64,000 nucleotides of DNA. Source: Stutzerimonas kunmingensis. Its GTDB lineage: Bacteria; Pseudomonadota; Gammaproteobacteria; Pseudomonadales; Pseudomonadaceae. Positions 9,273 to 18,860 of the stretch are shown one piece after another. The notes beneath the pieces are model-generated. The model did not search any database. It saw only the letters and a list, made by a program, of their open reading frames with translations, and was not told the DNA's origin. The DNA is taken from contig NZ_FORS01000001.1 in the NCBI RefSeq assembly GCF_900114065.1, forward strand, positions 434,001-498,000. Reading direction: 5' to 3'. A program made the translations under genes and the position numbers. Position 1 is the stretch's first letter, and each line of letters begins with the position of its first letter.

Positions 9273-9287
9273 TTCAGAAAAACTGAA
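9273..9287. promoter_or_regulatory. Candidate LysR-type operator (TTCAG-N5-CTGAA)
   Basis: A perfect 15-bp inverted repeat, TTCAGAAAAACTGAA, contains the T-N11-A core typical of LysR-family sites. It lies in the 133-bp region between the divergent DUF1127 and LysR genes, 9 bases before the LysR start codon, where binding would block the regulator's own expression. A looser TTCA/TGAA pair lies just upstream at 9242-9264. The palindrome is seen directly; which protein binds is inferred from position. Confidence 0.45.
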
Positions 9288-9296
9288 GCCTTTCCT

Positions 9297-10250
9297 ATGC
9301 CCGAGCCGCTTGAGCAATCCACGACCCCTTCGACGCCCCTACTGGAAAGCGATGTCCTGCGCACCTTTGTCGCCATTGCCGAGAGCGGCAGCTTCACCCG
9401 CGCCGCCGGACAGATCTATCGCAGCACCTCGGCGGTCAGCATGCAGATCAAGCGGCTGGAAGAAACCCTCGGGCGCTCCCTGTTCGTCCGTGAGGCGCGG
9501 CAGGTGCGCCTGACACCGGCCGGCGAGACGCTGCTCGGCTATGCCCGGCGCCTGCTCAAGCTCAACGAAGAAGCCATTGCGCACTTCCTCCAGCCAGCGC
9601 TGCAGGGTCGCGTGCGCTTCGGAACGCCGGCGGATGTCGGGACGCGCATTCTGCCCGGTCTGCTGGCGTTGTTCGCCCGCAGCCATCCCGGAGTCGAAGT
9701 GGACGTATCGGTCGCGCGCAGCATCGATATGATCGAGCGCATTGACGCAGGCGAACTGGACCTCGCCCTGGTCACCGTCGGCAATCTTGGCCAGGACGAT
9801 TCGCGGGGCGAGCCGATTCATAGCGAACCGCTGGTCTGGGCCGGTCGCAGCGGTGGTGTCGCCGCGCTGCGCACGCCGCTGCCGCTGGCGCTGGCCAGCC
9901 CCGATTGCGCCTGGCGACGACAGGCACTGGATGCCCTCGACCGCATCGGCCGCAGCTACCGAGTGGCCTACTCCAGCGAACAGACTTCGGGACAGGAGGC
10001 CGCGATGATTGCCGATCTCGCCATCGCGCCCTATCCATCAAGCCTGATTCGCCCGCCCCTGCAGCGTCTCGATGGGCAGTATGGGTTGCCACAACTGGGC
10101 GAGTATCAGATCAAGCTGCTCCGTGGCAGCAATCGCAGCGAAGCCGTTGAGGTGCTGGCCGCACAGGTGATCGCCGCCTTTGTCGAATACCGCACACGAC
10201 CGGCCAAGCGATTGGAGCGAAACGAGGAGATCAAATGGCACGCTGGTTGA
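9297..10250 (+). CDS. LysR-family transcriptional regulator
   Basis: A 317-aa regulator with an N-terminal winged helix-turn-helix (about residues 17-76; LRTFVAIAESGSFTRAA, then SMQIKRLEETLG and LTPAGETLLGYARR). A C-terminal periplasmic-binding-like effector domain follows (about 90-300). The effector is unknown. The ATG at 9297 is preferred over one at 9270 because the upstream 9 codons overlap the palindrome at 9273-9287. It is divergent from the DUF1127 gene, and its 3' end overlaps the next small gene by 16 bp. Plausible targets are therefore its neighbours or itself. Confidence 0.9.
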   Translation: MPEPLEQSTTPSTPLLESDVLRTFVAIAESGSFTRAAGQIYRSTSAVSMQIKRLEETLGRSLFVREARQVRLTPAGETLLGYARRLLKLNEEAIAHFLQPALQGRVRFGTPADVGTRILPGLLALFARSHPGVEVDVSVARSIDMIERIDAGELDLALVTVGNLGQDDSRGEPIHSEPLVWAGRSGGVAALRTPLPLALASPDCAWRRQALDALDRIGRSYRVAYSSEQTSGQEAAMIADLAIAPYPSSLIRPPLQRLDGQYGLPQLGEYQIKLLRGSNRSEAVEVLAAQVIAAFVEYRTRPAKRLERNEEIKWHAG

Positions 10251-10441
10251 TCGTGGCGGGCGCTGCGCTGCTACTGCTCGGCATCGCCTGGCACTACTTC
10301 CCCTGGCTGCTGAACTGGTTCGGTCGCCTACCGGGCGACATCCGCATCCAGTCCGGACGCAGCCGGGTGTTCATCCCGATCACCTCGATGGTGATTCTCA
10401 GCATGGTGCTGACCGTACTGATCAACCTGTTGCGCCGCTGA
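10235..10441 (+). CDS. DUF2905 small inner-membrane protein
   Basis: A 68-aa protein with two predicted membrane helices (about residues 3-24 and 46-65) flanking a short loop with the family pattern GRLPGDIRI. This is the layout of DUF2905 proteins, whose function is unknown. The start overlaps the end of the LysR gene by 16 bp and an SD-like GAGGAG sits just before the ATG, so it is probably co-transcribed with the regulator. Confidence 0.85.
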   Translation: MARWLIVAGAALLLLGIAWHYFPWLLNWFGRLPGDIRIQSGRSRVFIPITSMVILSMVLTVLINLLRR

Positions 10442-10474
10442 GGGCTCTGCAGGTGGAACACGGCGCCCCGCACT

Positions 10475-10560
10475 AGCGTGGGAGCGGGCTTGCCAGCAGA
10501 TGACACCCGGCGCTACCTCACCAATCGGAGCCTGCCCGCCGCGTTTCATCGCGGCTGAAA
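10475..10560. repeat. Degenerate REP-like element
   Basis: The gap between the small membrane gene and pdxJ contains GTGGGAGCGGGCTTGCC near 10480, a typical arm of Pseudomonas REP palindromes. About 55 bases later comes a weaker partner, CATCGCGGCTGAAA. Only one good arm is present, so this is a remnant or a single solo unit. Confidence 0.35.
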
Positions 10561-10574
10561 CACACCCGGTTCTT

Positions 10575-11321
10575 TCAGCCCCGCGCCGCCGCACTCAGGA
10601 TCAGATGCTTCATTTCCTTGACCGCCTGCTTGAAGCCGACGAACAGCGCATGGGCAACGATGGCATGGCCGATATTCAGCTCGTTGACGCCACGGATCGC
10701 CGCGATCGCTTCGGCGTTGTGGTAATGCAGGCCATGGCCGGCGTTGACGATCAGGCCGTGACTCAGACCGGCCTCGACACCGTCGCGAATGCGCGCAAGC
10801 TCGCAGGCCCGCTCGGCAACGCTGTGGGCATCGGCGTAGCGCCCGGTGTGCAACTCGATAGCCGGTGCGCCGACACGTGCGGCCGCCTCGATCTGCCGCG
10901 GGTCGGCATCGATGAACAGTGAGACTTCCGCACCGCAGCCTCGTAGACGCTCGACGGCCTCACGAATGCGTGCTTCCTGCCCGAGCACGTCCAGCCCACC
11001 CTCGGTAGTCAGCTCCTGACGCGTTTCCGGGACCAGACAGACGTGCTCCGGACGCAGCTGCTCGGCGAATGCGAGCATCGCCTCGGTGACACCCATCTCG
11101 AAGTTCATCCGCGTCTGTAGCGCGTCCTTCATCATCAGCACATCGCGTTCCTGGATATGCCGGCGATCCTCGCGCAGGTGCACGGTGATGCCATCGGCGC
11201 CGGCCTCTTCCGCATCCAGCGCAGCCTTGACCGGGTCCGGATAGCGAGTGCCGCGGGCCTGACGCAGTGTGGCGACGTGGTCGACATTGACGCCGAGCAG
11301 AATTCGATTGGCTTCAGTCAC
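10575..11321 (-). CDS. pdxJ: Pyridoxine 5'-phosphate synthase PdxJ
   Basis: Last ring-closing step of DXP-dependent vitamin B6 synthesis: condenses 1-deoxyxylulose 5-phosphate with 3-amino-2-oxopropyl phosphate. The protein has 248 aa and a TIM-barrel signature, starting with [18 protein letters not shown] and continuing with HLREDRRHI and ELHTGRYA. The start is a GTG at 11321 with a strong AAGGAGG six bases upstream. It overlaps the 3' end of recO by 8 bp, so the two are coupled at the end of the lepA-to-pdxJ run. Confidence 0.97.
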   Translation of the reverse strand: MTEANRILLGVNVDHVATLRQARGTRYPDPVKAALDAEEAGADGITVHLREDRRHIQERDVLMMKDALQTRMNFEMGVTEAMLAFAEQLRPEHVCLVPETRQELTTEGGLDVLGQEARIREAVERLRGCGAEVSLFIDADPRQIEAAARVGAPAIELHTGRYADAHSVAERACELARIRDGVEAGLSHGLIVNAGHGLHYHNAEAIAAIRGVNELNIGHAIVAHALFVGFKQAVKEMKHLILSAAARG

Positions 11322-12003
11322 GCGGAGCCTCCTTCAGATTCATGAACAATTCGCGGCTGACCAGCGGTCGACCGCCCAGATGGGGAGCCAGGGCCTGGCG
11401 CATCAGCCGCTTGGCCGCGGCCAGCGCCCCCGGAACCTGCCAATCGGCCTGGGCCATGGCCAATAGTTCCGCGCCGTTGAACAGCCCCGGCTGAAATCCC
11501 GCGACCGGCTCCAGGCCGGCATCGGGCAGCAGGTGATAGAGCCGCTGCGGGTCAATCGGCTGACCGGCGATGTCCACATCGAGGGCAAAACCATAGCCCA
11601 ACTCGCTGAGTAGCCGCCATTCGAAGGCACGCAGCAGCGGCTCCAGCGGCCGATGTGCGGCAAGGGCCGGCAGTGTCGCGACGTAATGATCGAACAGCAC
11701 GGGATGTGCATCTTCGGCAGGCAGCAAGCGAATCAGCAATTCGTTGAGGTACATGCCGCTGAACAGCGCCTGGCCATCGAGCCAGTGCGCAGGGCCGGCG
11801 CTTTCGAGCCGGGCAACGGTCTTCAGCTCGGACTTGCCGCGCAGCTCGACTTCCAGCGATACGAAGGGGCGGATCAGACTGCCGGCCTTACCACGCGCGG
11901 CACGCATGACGGCACGCAGCCGGCCCTGCGGGGTGAACAGGTCGACCAGCGCGCTGCTTTCCTTGTACGGGCGACTGTGCAGAACGAACGCAGGTTGGTG
12001 CAT
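11314..12003 (-). CDS. recO: DNA repair protein RecO
   Basis: Recombination mediator that loads RecA on SSB-coated DNA in the RecFOR pathway and anneals complementary strands. The 229-aa protein begins with an OB-fold (residues 1-80; [19 protein letters not shown], then [12 protein letters not shown]) followed by the helical C-terminal domain. The four-cysteine zinc motif of some RecO proteins is absent, as is usual in pseudomonads. It lies 48 bp after era in the same direction and is followed by the overlapping pdxJ. Confidence 0.95.
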   Translation of the reverse strand: MHQPAFVLHSRPYKESSALVDLFTPQGRLRAVMRAARGKAGSLIRPFVSLEVELRGKSELKTVARLESAGPAHWLDGQALFSGMYLNELLIRLLPAEDAHPVLFDHYVATLPALAAHRPLEPLLRAFEWRLLSELGYGFALDVDIAGQPIDPQRLYHLLPDAGLEPVAGFQPGLFNGAELLAMAQADWQVPGALAAAKRLMRQALAPHLGGRPLVSRELFMNLKEAPRD

Positions 12004-12051
12004 GGCAGCCCAGAAGGTGCGCGATGCGCACCATTGATTGCGGGTCGGCGC

Positions 12052-12963
12052 TTACTGGTAACCCAGCGAATGCAGCGCACGCTCATCGTCGGACCAGCCA
12101 CCCTTCACCTTGACCCACAGGTGCAGCATGACCTTGGAATCGAACAGCACTTCCATATCCTTGCGCGCTTCCTGGCCGATACGTTTGATGCGCTCGCCCT
12201 TGTCGCCGATGATGATCTTCTTCTGCCCGTCACGCTCGACCAGAATCAGCGCATGGATGTGCAACACGCGGCCTTCCTGCTTGAAGTCCTCGATCTCCAC
12301 GGTGATCTGGTAAGGCACCTCGGCGCCAAGCTGTCGCATGATCTTCTCGCGCACCAGCTCGGCGGCGAGGAAACGACTGCTGCGATCGGTGATCTGGTCC
12401 TCCGGGAAGAAGTGCTCACTCTCGGGCAGATGATCGGCGACCAGTTTTTCCAGCGTTTCCAGGTTCTGTCCGTGCTGCGCCGAAATCGGCACGATCTCCG
12501 CGTTCGGCAGCTGCTCGGCCAGCCAGCGCAGATGCGGCAACAGCTCGGCCTTGTCCTCGACACGGTCGGTCTTGTTGACCGCAACGATCAACGGTCCGGT
12601 AACGTACTGCACCCGCTCGAGCACGGCCTGGTCTTCGTCGGTCCAGCGGGTGCGGTCGACGACGAAGATCACCACGTCGACATCCTTCAATGCCGAGGCA
12701 GCAGTGCGGTTCATGTAGCGGTTGAGCGCCGTCTCGCCATCTTTGTGCAGCCCCGGCGTGTCCACATAGACGGCCTGAACGCCGCCCTCGGTCTTGATGC
12801 CGAGCATGTTATGCCGCGTCGTCTGCGGCTTGCGCGAGGTGATCGCCAGCTTCTGGCCAAGGATGTGGTTGAGCAGCGTCGACTTGCCGACGTTCGGCCG
12901 GCCGACGATCGCCACGTAACCGCAACGGCTGACGTCTTCGGATTGCAGCTGTTCGTCAGTCAT
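12052..12963 (-). CDS. era: GTPase Era
   Basis: Essential GTPase that binds the 3' end of 16S rRNA and helps 30S subunit maturation. The 303-aa protein has a G1 motif [10 protein letters not shown] at about residues 20-29, G3 DTPG at about 69-72 and G4 NKTD near 131. Its C-terminal KH RNA-binding domain carries [13 protein letters not shown]. It starts at an ATG overlapping the end of rnc by 8 bp, so processing and assembly of rRNA are encoded together. Confidence 0.97.
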   Translation of the reverse strand: MTDEQLQSEDVSRCGYVAIVGRPNVGKSTLLNHILGQKLAITSRKPQTTRHNMLGIKTEGGVQAVYVDTPGLHKDGETALNRYMNRTAASALKDVDVVIFVVDRTRWTDEDQAVLERVQYVTGPLIVAVNKTDRVEDKAELLPHLRWLAEQLPNAEIVPISAQHGQNLETLEKLVADHLPESEHFFPEDQITDRSSRFLAAELVREKIMRQLGAEVPYQITVEIEDFKQEGRVLHIHALILVERDGQKKIIIGDKGERIKRIGQEARKDMEVLFDSKVMLHLWVKVKGGWSDDERALHSLGYQ

Positions 12964-13645
12964 GTCCGTTCTCCACGCCCAAGGCGATCAATGCGGCTGC
13001 CGCGGCAACCTGTTCGGCAATTCGGCGGCTAGCGCCCTGCCCGTGGGTTTTCTCGTTCAGCAAAGCGACCTGACATTCGACGAAGAAGGTGCGGCAATGC
13101 GGTTCGCCCTGGATATCCACCACCTCGTAACGCGGCAGCTCACAGGCACGCGATTGCAGAAATTCCTGCAGCCGGGTCTTCGGGTCCTTGTTGGTATCGA
13201 CCAGGGTCAGGCCTTGCAGCTCGTTGGCCAACCAGGCGACGACCCGCTCGCGAGCAACGTCCATGCCCGCGTCCAGATAAATGGCACCGATCAGCGCTTC
13301 GAGGGTGTCGGCCAGGATAGATTCGCGGCGGTAACCGCCGCTCTTGAGCTCACCGGAGCCCAGGCGCAAATATTCGCCGAGCTCGAATCCACGCGCCAGT
13401 ACCGCCAGCGTCTCGCCCTTGACCAGACGGGCGCGCAGACGCGACAGCTGCCCCTCACGGGCTTGCGGAAAATGATTGAACAGCGCCTCACCGGCAACGA
13501 AATTGAGAATGGCGTCGCCGAGAAACTCCAGACGCTCGTTGTTGCGTCCGGCATAGCTACGATGGGTCAGGGCCAGGAGCATCAGCTCCTGATCCTTGAA
13601 TTGATAACCGAGCCTGCGCTCGAGACGGGCTAACGAAGTGCTCAC
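12956..13645 (-). CDS. rnc: Ribonuclease III
   Basis: Double-strand-specific endoribonuclease that processes rRNA precursors and structured mRNAs. The 229-aa protein carries the family signature [12 protein letters not shown] (about residues 38-49) in the nuclease domain. The second acidic cluster lies around [13 protein letters not shown], and a double-stranded-RNA-binding domain occupies the last 70 residues. The start is a GTG whose GTGA overlaps the stop of the DUF4845 gene. AAGGA lies 5 bases upstream. Confidence 0.97.
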   Translation of the reverse strand: MSTSLARLERRLGYQFKDQELMLLALTHRSYAGRNNERLEFLGDAILNFVAGEALFNHFPQAREGQLSRLRARLVKGETLAVLARGFELGEYLRLGSGELKSGGYRRESILADTLEALIGAIYLDAGMDVARERVVAWLANELQGLTLVDTNKDPKTRLQEFLQSRACELPRYEVVDIQGEPHCRTFFVECQVALLNEKTHGQGASRRIAEQVAAAAALIALGVENGHD

Positions 13646-14019
13646 GGCATCCTTAGGCGATATTCTTTATCGAAGTTCGCCACCAGATCGAGATTGCGGA
13701 TCAGCGGCTCGCGTTTTTCGTATTTCAGGTGCGCCCTGAATTCGTTGTTCTGGATCTCGACCTTCAGCGCTTCCTTCAGGTCGATGTTCTGGATGCCGTT
13801 TACCTGCATCCCCTTGCTGACATGACTATAGAACTCCCCGACGCTCTGAATCTCAAGCGCTTCGTCGGTTTCCACGGACTGGATGATCTTGTCCATGGAC
13901 ATGTAATCGAAGTAATGCGGGAACATTTTAAATCCCGTGCTGGCCACAAACGCCACGATTGCCAGGACCATGATCCAGCTCAGCATGGACAGCCCTTTTT
14001 GCGAACGCGCAAAACTCAT
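13642..14019 (-). CDS. DUF4845 membrane-anchored protein
   Basis: A 125-aa protein with one N-terminal membrane helix (about residues 11-30; [20 protein letters not shown]) and a soluble domain that would face the periplasm. It matches the conserved small protein found between lepB and rnc in pseudomonads (DUF4845). No function is known. It lies 92 bp after lepB and overlaps rnc by 4 bases, so it is part of this run. The position next to signal peptidase may hint at an envelope role, but that is inference. Confidence 0.88.
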   Translation of the reverse strand: MSFARSQKGLSMLSWIMVLAIVAFVASTGFKMFPHYFDYMSMDKIIQSVETDEALEIQSVGEFYSHVSKGMQVNGIQNIDLKEALKVEIQNNEFRAHLKYEKREPLIRNLDLVANFDKEYRLRMP

Positions 14020-14111
14020 GTCGACCTCTATGTCGTTACGATACCCACCGATCGGGGCAGGACAAATATAGCGAGCCCGGTTCGCTCAGCGACGGCCGCA
14101 ATTCACAGCTT

Positions 14112-14966
14112 TCAGTGAATCAGGCCCACGCGGGAGAAATTCGGCAGATTGCTGAGCTTCGGATCAGGCCAGCTCATCCAGACGGCGAACGCCTTGCCGA
14201 CGATGTTACGGTCCGGGACCATGCCAGCCAGCTCCGCGGGAATCGACTCGTCCTGCCAATAGCGGCTGTCATTCGAGTTATCGCGATTATCGCCCATCAT
14301 GAAGTAGTGCTCAGCCGGCACGGTCCACTGGCGGCTCGGCTCGATGCGATAGCGGCCCATTTCCTTGCGAATCAGGTGCTCCATCTCGCCCAGCTTTTCC
14401 CGATACAGCACGGCGCTGCCCAAGCTGCCCGGCTCCTCGCCGACCAGTGTCTCGGCAACCGGCTGATCGTTGATGAACAGCCGACGATCGCTGCTGTAAC
14501 GCACGGTGTCGCCAGGCAGGCCGACGACCCGTTTGATGTAGTTGATGCTCGGTTGATTCGGATAGCGGAACACCATGACGTCGCCACGCTTCGGGTCGCT
14601 GACTTCGATCACCTTGGTATCCACTACCGGCAGGCGGATGCCATAGGCGAACTTGTTCACCAGAATGAAATCGCCAATTTCCAACGTGGGGATCATCGAG
14701 CCGGAGGGAATCTGGAACGGCTCGACCAGGAACGAGCGCAGCACCAGCACGATGGCCAGCACCGGGAAGAACGACTTGCCGTACTCGATCAGCACCGGCT
14801 CCTTGTTCAACGCCTCAAGGGTCGATGGATCGATTTCCCCGGTGCGCCCTTCGTAGTTGGCGATCGCAGCCCGGCGGCGGGGGGCGAAGAACAACAGGTC
14901 GCTCAGCGCCAACAGGCCGCAGACAGCCACGGCGATGACAAGCAACAACGGGAAATTGATCGACAT
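14112..14966 (-). CDS. lepB: Signal peptidase I
   Basis: Inner-membrane serine protease that removes signal peptides from exported proteins. The 284-aa protein has two N-terminal membrane segments (about 5-27 and 64-80). The catalytic Ser90 lies in IPSGSM and the general base Lys145 in NYIKRVVGLPGD, numbers identical to the E. coli enzyme. The GDNRDNSNDSRYW box is present near the C-terminus. It begins 1 base after the lepA stop. Together they form the standard lepA-lepB operon, followed by DUF4845 and rnc. Confidence 0.97.
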   Translation of the reverse strand: MSINFPLLLVIAVAVCGLLALSDLLFFAPRRRAAIANYEGRTGEIDPSTLEALNKEPVLIEYGKSFFPVLAIVLVLRSFLVEPFQIPSGSMIPTLEIGDFILVNKFAYGIRLPVVDTKVIEVSDPKRGDVMVFRYPNQPSINYIKRVVGLPGDTVRYSSDRRLFINDQPVAETLVGEEPGSLGSAVLYREKLGEMEHLIRKEMGRYRIEPSRQWTVPAEHYFMMGDNRDNSNDSRYWQDESIPAELAGMVPDRNIVGKAFAVWMSWPDPKLSNLPNFSRVGLIH

Positions 14967-14967
14967 A

Positions 14968-16767
14968 TCAGCTGTCCACCTTCAGCACGGCGAGGAACGC
15001 CTCCTGCGGGATTTCGACGTTGCCTACCTGCTTCATGCGCTTCTTACCGGCTTTCTGCTTTTCCAGCAGCTTGCGCTTACGGCTCACATCGCCGCCGTAG
15101 CATTTGGCCAGAACGTTCTTGCGCAACGCCTTGACCGTACTGCGGGCAACGATCTGGCCGCCGATGGCCGCCTGAATCGCCACATCGAACATCTGACGCG
15201 GGATAAGCTCCTTCATCTTCTCGACTAGGATGCGGCCCTTGTAGTGGGCATTGTCGCGGTGGACGATCAGTGCCAACGCGTCGACCTTGTCGCCGTTGAT
15301 GAGGATATCCAGGCGCGTCAGGTTGGCCGACTGGAAACATTCGAAGCTGTAGTCCAGCGAGGCGTAACCGCGGCTGCACGATTTCAAGCGATCGAAGAAG
15401 TCCAGCACCACCTCGCTCATCGGCAGGTCGTAACGCACCTGCACCTGACTGCCGAGGAACTGCAGGTCGCGCTGCACGCCGCGCTTCTCGATGCATAGCG
15501 TGATGACGTTGCCCAGGTGTTCCTGGGGCACGAGGATGTTGGCGCGCACGATCGGCTCGCGCATGTCCTCGACGGAGGACATGTCGGGCAGCTTCGAAGG
15601 GCTGTCGACGTAGATGGTGTCGCCGTTCTTCAACAGCAACTCGTAAACAACCGTCGGCGCGGTGGTGATCAGATCCAGGTCGTACTCGCGCTCGAGGCGT
15701 TCCTGAATGATCTCCATATGCAGCATGCCGAGGAAGCCGATACGGAAGCCGAAGCCCAACGCGTCGGAGCTTTCCGGTTCGTATTGCAACGCGGCATCGT
15801 TGAGGGTCAGCTTCTGCAGCGCTTCGCGAAAATCCTCGAAGTCGTCCGAACTGACCGGGAACAGACCGGCATAGACCTGCGGCTTAACGCGTTTGAAACC
15901 GGGCAACATTTCCACGTCCGGCGTGCTCGACAGTGTCAGCGTGTCGCCCACTGGAGCGCCGAGAATGTCCTTGATGCCGGCGATGATGAAGCCCACCTCG
16001 CCAGCCTTGAGGTCTGCCGTGGCGGTGTGCTTGGGGTTGAACACGCCGACACTGTCCACCTGGTGGACCTTGCCGGTGGATTTCACCAGCACCTTGTCGC
16101 CCTTCTTGATACGACCGTGGCGAACCCGTACCAGCGATACGACGCCCAGATAGTTGTCGAACCATGAGTCGATGATCAACGCCTGCAACGGCGCCTCGAC
16201 ATCGCCGGTCGGCGGCGGGATCACCGCGACCAGGCGCTCGAGCACCTCGTCCACGCCCATGCCGCTCTTGGCGCTGCAGGCCACCGCGTCGGTCGCATCG
16301 ATGCCGATGATGTGCTCGATCTCTTCCTTGACCTTGTCCGGATCGGCCTGTGGCAGGTCCATCTTGTTCAGCACCGGCATCACTTCCAGGCCCTGTTCGA
16401 TCGCCGTGTAGCAGTTGGCTACCGATTGCGCCTCGACGCCCTGGCCAGCATCGACTACCAGCAGTGCACCCTCGCACGCGGCCAGCGAGCGACTGACTTC
16501 ATAGGTGAAGTCGACGTGGCCGGGCGTATCGATGAAATTCAACTGGTAGGTCTTGCCGTCGCGCGCGGTGTAATAAAGCGTGACGCTGTGGGCTTTGATG
16601 GTGATGCCGCGCTCGCGCTCGAGATCCATCGAATCCAGCACCTGGGCTTCCATTTCACGCTCGGTCAGACCACCACACATCTGGATAAAACGGTCTGCCA
16701 GGGTCGACTTGCCGTGATCGATATGGGCGATGATGGAAAAATTGCGGATATGACTCAGGTCACTCAC
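14968..16767 (-). CDS. lepA: Translation elongation factor 4 (LepA)
   Basis: Ribosome-associated GTPase that affects translation initiation and elongation, particularly under stress. The 599-aa protein is of standard length and has the G1 motif AHIDHGKST at about residues 14-22, DTPGHVDF and NKMDLP. Domains II, III and V follow, and then the LepA-specific C-terminal domain. The start is a GTG at 16767 giving [19 protein letters not shown], the usual N-terminus. It lies 189 bp downstream of mucD, separated by the mucD terminator, so it probably has its own promoter. Confidence 0.97.
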   Translation of the reverse strand: MSDLSHIRNFSIIAHIDHGKSTLADRFIQMCGGLTEREMEAQVLDSMDLERERGITIKAHSVTLYYTARDGKTYQLNFIDTPGHVDFTYEVSRSLAACEGALLVVDAGQGVEAQSVANCYTAIEQGLEVMPVLNKMDLPQADPDKVKEEIEHIIGIDATDAVACSAKSGMGVDEVLERLVAVIPPPTGDVEAPLQALIIDSWFDNYLGVVSLVRVRHGRIKKGDKVLVKSTGKVHQVDSVGVFNPKHTATADLKAGEVGFIIAGIKDILGAPVGDTLTLSSTPDVEMLPGFKRVKPQVYAGLFPVSSDDFEDFREALQKLTLNDAALQYEPESSDALGFGFRIGFLGMLHMEIIQERLEREYDLDLITTAPTVVYELLLKNGDTIYVDSPSKLPDMSSVEDMREPIVRANILVPQEHLGNVITLCIEKRGVQRDLQFLGSQVQVRYDLPMSEVVLDFFDRLKSCSRGYASLDYSFECFQSANLTRLDILINGDKVDALALIVHRDNAHYKGRILVEKMKELIPRQMFDVAIQAAIGGQIVARSTVKALRKNVLAKCYGGDVSRKRKLLEKQKAGKKRMKQVGNVEIPQEAFLAVLKVDS

Positions 16768-16910
16768 AGCTCAACACTCGGAATAGTCGCGGGCCGATTG
16801 CCCGCCGAAAATAGCCGCGAAGTGTAACTGATCAACCCTTGCAGTGCCACGCACAAGCCATCCGCAGCTGATGAGCAACGCAACGGACGTACTGTTACGT
16901 CTTGAAAATG

Positions 16911-16935
16911 AAAAAGGGCGGTAATAACCGCCCTT
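16911..16935 (-). terminator. Rho-independent terminator of the algU-mucABCD operon
   Basis: A 9-bp stem, AAGGGCGGT/ACCGCCCTT, with an AATA loop. On the minus strand it is followed by a run of T (the AAAAAG and AAAATG on the plus strand). It lies about 20 bp after the mucD stop. Confidence 0.85.
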
Positions 16936-16956
16936 CCAGATTCACCAGCCAGCGTC

Positions 16957-18372
16957 TTATTCAGCGAGCTTGAAAGTAATGAAACTCGCACGCCCCTGAC
17001 GCAGAACTCGCATCGAAACGGATCGATTCTTCGGCAATTGCTCAGCCACTCGAGCAAATGTTGCCGCCGAATTGATGGCCTGATTATTCAGATGGGTGAT
17101 GACATCGCCCGGGCGCAGCCCAATCATCGCAGCCGGCCCGTTGAGAATCTCAGTGATCACCACGCCGCCCGGTAAATCCAGGCTCTTCTTCTGCTCATCG
17201 GTCAGCTCAGTGACTTTTACACCCAGGCGGTTATCGCTGCGTTCCTGGCCGCCACCAGAGGCTGCCACGGATTCGCCCTCTTCCGGCATGGCGCCGATCT
17301 TGACGTCGAGCATCTTGCGATCACCGTCGCGAACCACTTCCATTCGTGCGGAGCTGCCAGGCTTGAGTGCTCCGACCAAATGAGGCAGATCAGCAGACAT
17401 GACAATCGGCTTGTCGTTGAGGCTCAGAATCACATCACCGACACGCAGGCCACCGCGCGCTGCCGGACCGCCATCCATAACCTGAGCCACCAGGGCACCC
17501 GCTGGACGCTCAAGACCAAAAGACTCAGCCAGATCCTTGTTGACTTCCTGGATGACCACGCCAAGCCAGCCCCGACTCACCTTGCCTTCGGTTCGCAGCT
17601 GATTGGCAACATCCATTGCCACATCGATCGGAATGGCGAAGGACAGCCCCATGAAGCCACCGGAGCGCGTGAATATCTGCGAGTTGATGCCAATCACCTC
17701 ACCGTCGAGGTTAAACAGCGGACCACCGGAATTACCCGGGTTGATTGCCACGTCGGTCTGAATGAACGGCACGTAGCTCTCATTGGGCAAGCTGCGGCCA
17801 GTCGCACTGACAATGCCGGCGGTCACCGTATGATCGAAACCAAACGGCGAGCCAATGGCGAGCACCCACTCCCCTGCTTTCAGCTCATCAGAACGGCCAA
17901 TCTTGACGGTCGGCAGTCCCTTGCCCTCGACCTTCAGCACCGCCACGTCGGAGCGCGGATCGGCACCGATTAGCTTGGCTTCCAGCTCGCTTCGATCCGG
18001 CAGACGAACGATGATTTCGTCGGCATCGGCAACCACGTGATTGTTGGTCAGGACATAACCGTCTTCGGAAATGATGAAACCCGAACCGAGCGACTGCGCT
18101 TCACGCTGCTGGCCGCGACCCGGGGCGCCCGGCATCTGTGGGATGCTGTGTTCGAAGAACTCGCGAAAAATCGGCGGCAGCCCTTCGAGTTCCGGCATCT
18201 GCGCAGTCGCACCGCGGCTCTGCACCTTCTGCTTGGTGCTGATATTGACTACCGCTGGCGAGGCACTTTCGACCAGCGGCGTGAAATCAGGCAATTCCGC
18301 CTGGGCAACGACAGCATGGCCCAGCAATGCCAGGCCCGCCACGAAGGCGAAGCAGCTGTTTCGATTGAACAT
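16957..18372 (-). CDS. mucD: Periplasmic serine protease MucD (DegP/HtrA family)
   Basis: Periplasmic chaperone-protease that removes misfolded envelope proteins and restrains AlgU activation. The 471-aa precursor has a signal peptide (cleavage likely after AVVAQA, residue about 26). The trypsin-like domain has its catalytic triad at His112 (NNHVVAD), Asp142 (RSDVAVL) and Ser215 (NPGNSGGPL). Two C-terminal PDZ domains follow (about 265-360 and 385-465). The ATG at 18372 gives a proper signal peptide; the longer frame would start at a TTG with 8 extra residues. It is the last gene of the operon. Confidence 0.96.
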   Translation of the reverse strand: MFNRNSCFAFVAGLALLGHAVVAQAELPDFTPLVESASPAVVNISTKQKVQSRGATAQMPELEGLPPIFREFFEHSIPQMPGAPGRGQQREAQSLGSGFIISEDGYVLTNNHVVADADEIIVRLPDRSELEAKLIGADPRSDVAVLKVEGKGLPTVKIGRSDELKAGEWVLAIGSPFGFDHTVTAGIVSATGRSLPNESYVPFIQTDVAINPGNSGGPLFNLDGEVIGINSQIFTRSGGFMGLSFAIPIDVAMDVANQLRTEGKVSRGWLGVVIQEVNKDLAESFGLERPAGALVAQVMDGGPAARGGLRVGDVILSLNDKPIVMSADLPHLVGALKPGSSARMEVVRDGDRKMLDVKIGAMPEEGESVAASGGGQERSDNRLGVKVTELTDEQKKSLDLPGGVVITEILNGPAAMIGLRPGDVITHLNNQAINSAATFARVAEQLPKNRSVSMRVLRQGRASFITFKLAE

Positions 18373-18407
18373 GACTACAAGTCTCCCCACTGACAAAACA
18401 AGGAAGC

Positions 18408-18860
18408 TCAGGGACTCGCAGGCCCCGCGAGCATGGCGCGCAAAACCACCGGCTGCAGATTCGGGTCAGCTGCGGTACGGCGGCTTCGCATACGCACGAA
18501 TAGCCAGGAAATGAAGAAGCCCCCGAGACCTGCCAGAATAACGATCGGCTCACGCGTCGACAGCTGAGCGGCCAGCGAAGCGGCCGCCATCAGCACGATA
18601 AGAGGGAGAAGATAGACAAGGACGGCACCGCGCAGCAACACGTCCTCGCGGATGCCCACAACGACACCGTCACCGACCTGCAGGTGGAGATCGCAGAGCG
18701 CTCTGATGAGGCCGCGCTGTTCGCGAACACCGAGGGTATCCATCAAGCCTTGGCCACAGCCACTCTTCGCGGAACAGCCAGAGCAGGTAGTCTTGCGCCG
18801 AGTCTCGACCCATACAGCGCCGACATCCAGCGCGACTACCCGCCCAGGCTCTTCGATCAT
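18408..18860 (-). CDS. mucC: MucC / RseC-family inner membrane protein
   Basis: A 150-aa protein of the SoxR-reducing-system protein RseC family. The N-terminal cytoplasmic part contains a cysteine cluster (CSGCSAKSGCGQG, about residues 26-38). Two membrane helices follow (about 76-96 and 103-120). MucC modulates AlgU activity weakly; RseC in E. coli is tied to the Rsx system that reduces SoxR, and an rsx operon occurs later in this window. Its ATG overlaps the mucB stop (ATGA). Confidence 0.93.
   Translation of the reverse strand: MIEEPGRVVALDVGAVWVETRRKTTCSGCSAKSGCGQGLMDTLGVREQRGLIRALCDLHLQVGDGVVVGIREDVLLRGAVLVYLLPLIVLMAAASLAAQLSTREPIVILAGLGGFFISWLFVRMRSRRTAADPNLQPVVLRAMLAGPASP

Noticed and set aside
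11653-13032. A 459-codon frame antisense to recO and era
   Set aside because: Spans two certain genes on the other strand and has no start signal or domain.
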